NCBI GenBank assembly: GCA_963724695.1 | Contig: CAVRVW010000002.1 | Location: 62,001 to 126,000, forward strand | Length of the DNA: 64,000 nucleotides | Direction: 5' to 3' | DNA from: CAVQFD01 sp963724695 | GTDB taxonomy: Bacteria; Acidobacteriota; Vicinamibacteria; Vicinamibacterales; CAVVIG01 | Shown: one piece after another, positions 59,177-64,000 of the stretch | How positions within the stretch are numbered: the stretch's first letter is position 1 | Layout of the letters: every line of letters starts with the position of its first letter | Made by a program: the position numbers and the translations under genes | Notes under the pieces: generated by a model | Seen by the model: only the letters and a program-made list of their open reading frames with translations | Databases searched by the model: none | What the model was told of the DNA's origin: nothing

Positions 59177-60626
59177 CTATTGCTGCTGGCCCGTCGTCAG
59201 GGGCGCGCGGGGCGCCGGGAGCTTTTCGAACGCGCAGAGCGGGCATCCTGGAGCGTCCTCGCCGGGCTTGAGGCCGAGACGCTGGCGCCGGGCGGCGACT
59301 TCCTCCTGGAACTTCTCGTCGGTGAGCCCGACGGCCTGCATGATCAGGATGTTCATGTTGTCGATCGACCGGTGGCCCAGGCCCGACCAGTTGCGCGGGT
59401 CGGCGACGTTCCTGTTCGCCGGCGTGTTCTCGTAGTAGCCGGTCACGCGAAGGATCGTCCCGCGTGGCAGCAGCGGCGCGGCGTCGTCCGCGTACTGGTA
59501 GGCGCGGACCCAGCTGTGATCGTAGCCGGAGCAGCTCAGCGTCTCGATGCGCGAGCCCCAGATGGCGTCGAGGCACATCCGGACGGCGGCCGCATGCATG
59601 TGCGGCTCGAACACCGTGATCTTCATCGGCTGCGTGAGCGTCTGGAACGCTTCGATCTTCTTGCCGGAGTCGCCGCCACGGATGTCGATGTCGCCGGTGC
59701 CGACGGGGAAGATGCGCTCGTTCACCTTGGGCTGGTAGCCCTTCGGATGGAACTTGAACGCGACCTCGAGGTGGCCGGTCGTGTCCTTGCCATTCGCGTG
59801 CATGTGCACGTTCGGGAAGCCGACGCGCGAGCCGGCGCGCAGGAGCTTCCCGGCGTCGGGGTTGAAGACGTCCGCGTTGCGCCCGACCTCGTGCACGGGC
59901 CAGCCGCCGCCGAGGCCCGCGACGCCGCTCTCGGCGGCGCCCGGAGCCAGGACGCTCATGAGCGCGTGATGGAAGATGAAGAGGCCGCCGACCGTGTTGG
60001 GTCCGGGCTTGCCCTGGGAATCGTTCACTTCCTTGATCTCGACCGCCGCGACGTAGCGATCTTCGGCGAGGCCCGTATCGGCGAACGCCGGCGTTGCCCC
60101 ACCAGTCGGGCGTCACGGCCTTCAGGCTGACCGGGGGCGTCGAGACGACGAGATCGGGCGTGCCGATGGTCCAGCCCTCGGCGCCGCCGAACACGAGCGG
60201 CTTCGGCATGTCGTCCGGGTTGCCGCGCGGCGCGCCGCTGTCCGCCCAGCGTGCGATCTTCGCCACTTCCTCGTCGCTGAGCGAGATGTCGTTCTTGTAC
60301 TGCTGGATGCCGATGTCCTTCTCGATGTACCACGGCGGCATCGTGCCCTGCTTGCTGCGGATCGACGTGCGGCGCTTGATGGCCGACGCGTACGGGCGCG
60401 CCTCCTCGTAGGTGAGAAGCGACATCGGCGCGACCGAGCCGGGCCGGTGGCAGTTCTGGCAGCTGCGCTGCAGGATGGGCGCGATGTCCTTCGTGAAGGT
60501 GACCTGAGGCGTGGCCGCCGGGGTTTGCCCCCACACGACAATCGGCGCGGAAACCGCGAGAGCGACCGCACCGCCGGCGAGCGCGGAAAGCCGACGCCTC
60601 GAAGCGGTGGATGGCAAGAACGGCAT
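59177..60626 (-). CDS. Cytochrome c fused to a copper type II (PHM-like) monooxygenase domain (one frameshift)
   Basis: About 480 residues. A signal segment is followed by a cytochrome c domain with CQNCH at 56-60 and a possible distal Met in GTMPPWY. After a frame change near 60085 comes a domain with the copper-site pattern of peptidylglycine alpha-hydroxylating monooxygenase: His-His (FIFHHALM, 59966-59971), VHMHANG (59800-59806), PHMHAAA (His-x-His, 59594-59602) and Met in SIDNMNILIM (59354-59356). The fused heme could replace ascorbate as electron donor (inference). First gene of a minus-strand operon; -10-like TATGAT at 60689-60694 and GAGGAGG before the start. Confidence 0.8.
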
Positions 60627-60688
60627 GTGCGGGTCCTCCTCGGACCAGGACGAAGTTACCGTCTGCTGGGTTCGACGGAACTCCGCGG

Positions 60689-60694
60689 ATCATA
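60689..60694 (-). promoter_or_regulatory. TATGAT -10-like box before the monooxygenase operon
   Basis: The minus strand reads CGCTATGATCCGC, 62 nt upstream of the start at 60626. It is the only -10-like hexamer seen in this stretch; no -35 is evident. Confidence 0.35.
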
Positions 60695-60805
60695 GCGCGT
60701 CTCGGACGCCGCTCCATGGAGATATTTCGGGCGGTTTTTCACGCCGATTCTCAATCCAGCCGAGGGAAGGCCAGGTTGGTGGGACCGTGGAGGATGGGAA
60801 GAATG

Positions 60806-60837
60806 CAGGGCGCTCCGGCATTCGCCGGAGCGCCCTG
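60806..60837 (-). terminator. Strong hairpin terminator, 14-bp stem
   Basis: CAGGGCGCTCCGGC, loop of 4, GCCGGAGCGCCCTG: a perfect 14-bp GC-rich stem 7 bp past the stop of the glycine-zipper gene. The minus-strand tail is CATTCTTCCC, only mildly T-rich. It closes the BON/glycine-zipper operon. Confidence 0.75.
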
Positions 60838-60844
60838 TGGGTGG

Positions 60845-61306
60845 TTACCGGCCGTCGCGGTCGGCGTCGCCGGGCAGCGCACGTTCGACACGGTGCCACC
60901 CGTCTCGCACGGCATCCTTGGCGTCAGACCACGCCAAGCGCGACTTGTCCTTCGCGCGGTCCCAGCCGCGCTCGAGGCCGTCGGCCGCATCGTCCCAGGC
61001 AGCGTCGGTCTTCGCGCGCGATTCCCACCCATAACGGTAGGCGTCGCGGTAGTCGCCATAGTCGTACCCGGTCTTCACGTAGGGACGGGTGCGATAGTTT
61101 GTGCGCCAATACGCGTCTTCGGCCGCCGGGTCGATCGCCTCGGCAATGGCGCCACCGGTGAGCCCGCCGGCGACGGCACCGACGGCTGCGCCGATCACCG
61201 CGCCGGCCGGGCCGCCCAGCGACGCACCCGCTGCCATACCCGTGACCGCGCCGCCCGCCGCCCCCACGCCCTCGCTGACCGAGTGGTCCTTTTTCAAATT
61301 AGCCAT
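60845..61306 (-). CDS. Glycine-zipper stress-type protein
   Basis: 153 residues. The centre is a glycine-zipper stretch (GAAGGAVTGMAAGASLGGPA, VIGAAVGAVAGGLTGGAIAE), which inserts in or packs against membranes. The rest is charged and aromatic with repeated W/D-rich turns (AYRYGWESRAKTDAAWDDAA, GWDRAKDKSRLAWSDAKDAV), like small desiccation or osmotic-stress proteins. ATG 61306 follows GAAGGGA. It is 43 bp downstream of the BON gene on the same strand and followed by a strong terminator. Confidence 0.75.
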   Translation of the reverse strand: MANLKKDHSVSEGVGAAGGAVTGMAAGASLGGPAGAVIGAAVGAVAGGLTGGAIAEAIDPAAEDAYWRTNYRTRPYVKTGYDYGDYRDAYRYGWESRAKTDAAWDDAADGLERGWDRAKDKSRLAWSDAKDAVRDGWHRVERALPGDADRDGR

Positions 61307-61349
61307 GGTGCCATCCCTTCCTGAAAGTGAATCCGAGGCGATGCCCCGG

Positions 61350-61778
61350 CTAGTTGCCAACGGTCAGCTCGTTGCGCACGCGGTAACCGACGGCCTTGGT
61401 TACGGCGATCTCTTCGGCGACACTCTTCTGTGCCGAGGTTGGCACACGACCCTTCAGCGTGACGGTCTTCGTCGCGTGATCGCTGTCGACGTTGATATCG
61501 CTCGCATCGACTCGGGAATCGGCCATGAGCGCCGTTTTCACGTCCATCGTCTCCACCGCGGCATCAGCGGCGCGTCCGCCGTTGGCCACGGCTCCGCTCA
61601 CAGCCGAGCCCGCGTCCTTCGCAGCATCCGCCGTCGCTGAGGCGGCTCTCTCTGCTGAGTCGCTCGCTTTATCCGCGGCCTCCGAGGCGTTGCGTTCTGC
61701 ACGATCGCTGCAAGCCACTGACGTGACGGCAATCACAGCCGCCCCAATCCAGGTTGTTACCTTCGTTCGAGGTGTCAT
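61350..61778 (-). CDS. BON-domain lipoprotein
   Basis: 142 residues. A lipoprotein signal with Cys23 (IAVTSVAC), an Ala/Asp-rich helical linker (EAADKASDSAERAASATADA), and a C-terminal BON domain (VKTALMADSRVDASDINVDS, KTVTLKGRVPTSAQKSVAEE, VGYRVRNELTVGN). BON lipoproteins such as OsmY relatives protect the envelope during osmotic or general stress. First gene of a two-gene operon; GAGGAGG precedes the start, and GGAACTT, an ECF-type -35 candidate, lies at 61845-61851 on the same strand. Confidence 0.85.
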   Translation of the reverse strand: MTPRTKVTTWIGAAVIAVTSVACSDRAERNASEAADKASDSAERAASATADAAKDAGSAVSGAVANGGRAADAAVETMDVKTALMADSRVDASDINVDSDHATKTVTLKGRVPTSAQKSVAEEIAVTKAVGYRVRNELTVGN

Positions 61779-61844
61779 TCCTGCCTCCTCGTACCGTCAG
61801 GAGCAAGTCAAATGCCGCACGACGCACGACTGATGAGCGGTGGA

Positions 61845-61851
61845 AAGTTCC
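61845..61851 (-). promoter_or_regulatory. GGAACTT, ECF-type -35 candidate for the BON operon
   Basis: The minus strand reads GGAACTT, 16 nt, CGTG, 67 nt upstream of the BON start. GGAAC is the -35 of general-stress and envelope-stress ECF sigmas; the -10 match is imperfect and it differs from the TGAAAC promoters at 25.9 kb. Confidence 0.3.
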
Positions 61852-62008
61852 AGGAATGGTGCACGCTGCCCACACTCTGATGAAACCGTCGCCCTGTCCG
61901 CCTCCGCCTTTTCGCTGCCCCATGTCGCACATCGCCGAACGCGCCAGCTCAGCTTTCAGGTCGCACGCGTCACCATATACTTTCCGGTTTAAGGAGACCG
62001 CGACCGTG

Positions 62009-63514
62009 ATGCAGCCGACTTCGAGCGTTGATCCCCGGCCGTGCGCCCCGACCGGGGTGCCAGGCCTTGACGACATCCTCGCCGGAGGCTTTACGCGCCG
62101 GCGCCTCTACCTGATCGAAGGCAGGCCCGGGTCCGGGAAGACGACGCTCGCGATGCAGTTCCTGATGGACGGGGCGCGCCTCGGCGAGTCGGTGCTGTAC
62201 ATCACGCTCTCGGAAACCGAGGAGGAGCTCCGCGCCGTGGCGGTGTCCCATGGCTGGAACCTCGACGGCGTCGAGATCCGGGAGCTCGTGCCGGCGGAGG
62301 CTTCGCTCGATCCCGACGAACAGAACACGATGTTTCATCCGTCGGAGATCGAGCTCGCGTCGACGATGAAGGCCTTTCTCACGGATGTGGAACGCCTGAA
62401 GCCGTCGCGCGTGGTCTTCGACTCCATGTCCGAGCTCCGCCTCCTCGCGGGGGCGGCCTTGCGGTACCGCCGGCAGATTCTGGCGTTGAAGCAGTTTTTC
62501 TCGACAAGGGACTGCACGGTCCTGCTGCTCGACGACATGACGGCGACCGACCACGACCTGCAGATGCAGAGCATCGCGCACGGCGTCCTGCTGCTCGAGC
62601 AGCTCAACCCCGAATACGGCGCGGAGCGCCGCCGGCTGCGGGTCGTCAAGTACAGAGGCGTGAAGTTCCGCGGCGGATTCCACGACTACGTGATCTATCG
62701 CGGAGGAATCCACGTGTTCCCGCGCCTGGTGGCCGCTGAACACCGCCAGGAGACGACGCGCGCGAAGCTGCAGAGCGACATCCCCGCGCTCGACGCGCTG
62801 CTCGGCGGGGGCATCGAGGAAGGGACGAGCACGCTCATCGTCGGCGCCGCCGGCACGGGCAAGTCCACGCTGGCGGCGCAGTTCGCCTCGGCCGCCGGGG
62901 ACCGGGGACAGCGAGCGGCGCTCTTCATCTTCGACGAGAGCCCCGATACGCTGCTCACGCGCTGCGCTGGGTTGGGGGTCGATCTGCCCAAGCACATCGA
63001 CTCCGGCGTGATCTCGGTGCAGCAGATCGACCCGGCGGAGCTGACGCCGGGCGAGTTCGTCCACGCCATCCGCCAGGCGGTCGAGGCGGACAATGCCAAG
63101 ATCGTCGTGATCGACAGCCTGAACGGCTACATGAACGCCATGCCGGAAGAACGGCACTTGATGATCCAGCTCCACGAGCTCCTGATGTTCCTCGGCCAGA
63201 AGAGCGTGGCGACGATGCTGATTGGCGCACACCAGGGCCTCATCGGCGCGCAGATGTCGACGCCCGTCGATGCCACGTACCTGGCAGACGCGGTCATCCT
63301 TCTCCGCTACTTCGAGAACAAGGGCGAAGTGCGGCAGGCCATCTCCGTGATGAAGAAACGGGGCAGCAGGCACGAGCGGACGCTGCGTGACTTCCGGCTC
63401 GACTCCGGGCGGATCACCGTGGGCGCACCGCTGCGGGAATTCAGCGGCGTGCTGACCGGGGTCCCCAGGTATGAGGGCCCCGCCGCGCTCCCGCGCAGCG
63501 ACGAGGGCGTGTGA
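62009..63514 (+). CDS. Two-domain KaiC-like RecA-family ATPase
   Basis: 501 residues with two RecA/KaiC domains. The first has Walker A GRPGSGKT at 38-45, YITLSETEEEL with catalytic acids, and VVFDSMSELRLLAG (Walker B). The second has VGAAGTGKSTLA near 278-289, LFIFDESPDTLLTR and IVVIDSLNGYMNAMPEERHL. Such proteins are signalling ATPases rather than circadian clocks outside cyanobacteria; there is no KaiA or KaiB here. ATG 62009 (or GTG 62006) follows AAGGAG. TATACT at 61976-61981 may be the -10. Its stop overlaps the next gene (GTGA). Confidence 0.9.
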   Translation: MQPTSSVDPRPCAPTGVPGLDDILAGGFTRRRLYLIEGRPGSGKTTLAMQFLMDGARLGESVLYITLSETEEELRAVAVSHGWNLDGVEIRELVPAEASLDPDEQNTMFHPSEIELASTMKAFLTDVERLKPSRVVFDSMSELRLLAGAALRYRRQILALKQFFSTRDCTVLLLDDMTATDHDLQMQSIAHGVLLLEQLNPEYGAERRRLRVVKYRGVKFRGGFHDYVIYRGGIHVFPRLVAAEHRQETTRAKLQSDIPALDALLGGGIEEGTSTLIVGAAGTGKSTLAAQFASAAGDRGQRAALFIFDESPDTLLTRCAGLGVDLPKHIDSGVISVQQIDPAELTPGEFVHAIRQAVEADNAKIVVIDSLNGYMNAMPEERHLMIQLHELLMFLGQKSVATMLIGAHQGLIGAQMSTPVDATYLADAVILLRYFENKGEVRQAISVMKKRGSRHERTLRDFRLDSGRITVGAPLREFSGVLTGVPRYEGPAALPRSDEGV

Positions 63515-64000
63515 CGATTAGCGGAAACAACGACGGCCGGCTGCTGTTCCTGGCCGCGACGGCTCGGGACGCGGCGACAACCCAGGCCCTCCTCTCGCCG
63601 CTCGAAATCCGGCTGGACGTATGTCGAACGTTCGACGAGCTGCTTCGGGGTGTTCGGGAAGGCACCGGCGCAATCCTGGTGCCCGAAGAGGCGGCGACGC
63701 CCACAAACAATGCCGCGCTCGGAGCGTTGCTGGCGTTGCAGCCGCCCTGGTCGGACCTGCCGGTGCTGATACTGACGCGGCCTGGCGCCGACTCCTCCGA
63801 GTCCGGCGAGGCGGTACGGAGGCTGGGGAACGTGACGCTGCTCGAGCGCCCGCTCCGGGTGTCCACGTTGATGACCGCGGTGCGGACGGCGCTCAGGGCG
63901 CGTGAGCGTCAGTACCAGATTCGTGAACATCTCGAGCAACGCAGCCGGGCCGAAGAGTCGCTCCGCCTCGCCGATCGGCGAAAGGACGAGTTCCTGGCCA
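63511..64000 (+). CDS. Sensor histidine kinase, N-terminal part (cut by window end)
   Basis: GTG 63511 overlaps the KaiC-like stop. The visible 163 residues comprise a degenerate receiver-like domain (RLLFLAATARDAATTQALLS, GAILVPEEAATPTNNAALGA, VLILTRPGADSSESGEAVRR, TLLERPLRVSTLMTAVRTAL) lacking a clear phospho-acceptor Asp, a coiled coil (QIREHLEQRSRAEESLRLAD) and then RRKDEFLA, the first half of the HisKA H-box motif, whose histidine lies beyond the window. KaiC-like ATPase plus kinase pairs occur together in many soil bacteria and probably form one signalling unit. Confidence 0.83.
   Translation, partial: MTISGNNDGRLLFLAATARDAATTQALLSPLEIRLDVCRTFDELLRGVREGTGAILVPEEAATPTNNAALGALLALQPPWSDLPVLILTRPGADSSESGEAVRRLGNVTLLERPLRVSTLMTAVRTALRARERQYQIREHLEQRSRAEESLRLADRRKDEFLA

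Noticed and set aside
62009..63514. Circadian clock kaiC
   Set aside because: No kaiA or kaiB; two-domain KaiC-like ATPases are common in non-cyanobacterial signalling.

Overview
The window is high-GC DNA that looks like an Acidobacteriota chromosome, probably class Vicinamibacteria. This is inferred from gene content: several Ser/Thr kinases with PD40/TolB-like propeller sensors, Oar-type TonB-dependent receptors with an N-terminal carboxypeptidase-regulatory domain, and many exported NHL/PQQ propellers, DUF6152, DUF6178 and DUF6249 proteins. I saw no rRNA, tRNA, CRISPR array, transposase or phage gene. Many genes are intact. Others read as one well-conserved protein scattered over two or three frames; the broken ones cluster (1-16.8 kb, 31-32.7 kb, 40.5-42.3 kb, 49.3-53.7 kb). 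Most of these shifts look like sequence or assembly indels rather than decay, so those genes are annotated across the shifts.

Layout. 1-4.7 kb, minus strand: PLP-dependent sulfur amino-acid enzyme (cut by the window edge), decayed serine beta-lactamase-like gene, exported double PD40 protein, DUF6152 protein. 5-10.8 kb, plus: three membrane-anchored split-barrel-like proteins around an exported fumarylacetoacetase-family enzyme, then a TonB-dependent receptor. 10.8-13.8 kb, minus: NDUFA9-like NAD(P)-binding protein, multipass membrane protein, CDP-alcohol phosphatidyltransferase, and a fourth split-barrel-like protein. 14-19.5 kb: two tandem kinase-propeller receptors. 19.6-24.8 kb: lipoprotein, PQQ-type propeller, AbgT-family transporter, exported MsrA, methyltransferase. 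24.8-26.5 kb: ECF sigma/anti-sigma pair divergent from a DUF6249 protein, with a symmetric promoter pair between them. 26.5-31 kb: PIG-L deacetylase, a zinc-ribbon kinase with a multipass C-terminus, and a divergent winged-helix/FHA regulator.

31-34.2 kb: glpK-glpD (glycerol to dihydroxyacetone phosphate). 34.2-42.3 kb: rhodanese, PepSY membrane protein, DUF6178 protein, NHL propeller, 5'-nucleotidase-family enzyme. 42.4-49.3 kb: GNAT, second TonB-dependent receptor, PP2C phosphatase, Fpg/Nei-type glycosylase, AspT-type antiporter. 49.3-53.7 kb: BASS transporter, pgi, gnd and pgl. 53.8-60.6 kb: START protein, two c-type cytochromes, PPK2, then a minus-strand operon with a cytochrome-fused copper monooxygenase-like protein, an uncharacterised exported protein, a GlcG/HbpS-like protein and an NHL propeller. 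60.8-64 kb: BON lipoprotein and glycine-zipper operon, a two-domain KaiC-like ATPase, and the start of a histidine kinase.

The strongest leads are: (i) the mirrored TGAAAC-N16-CGTC promoters between the ECF operon and its neighbour; (ii) a peptidylglycine-monooxygenase-like protein with a complete set of copper-ligand candidates, fused to a cytochrome c and in an operon with a propeller recalling the lyase half of eukaryotic PAM; (iii) a local expansion of membrane-anchored split-barrel-like proteins; (iv) an EmbR-like regulator facing its probable kinase; and (v) recurrent TAGAAT-like -10 boxes 6-19 nt before start codons.
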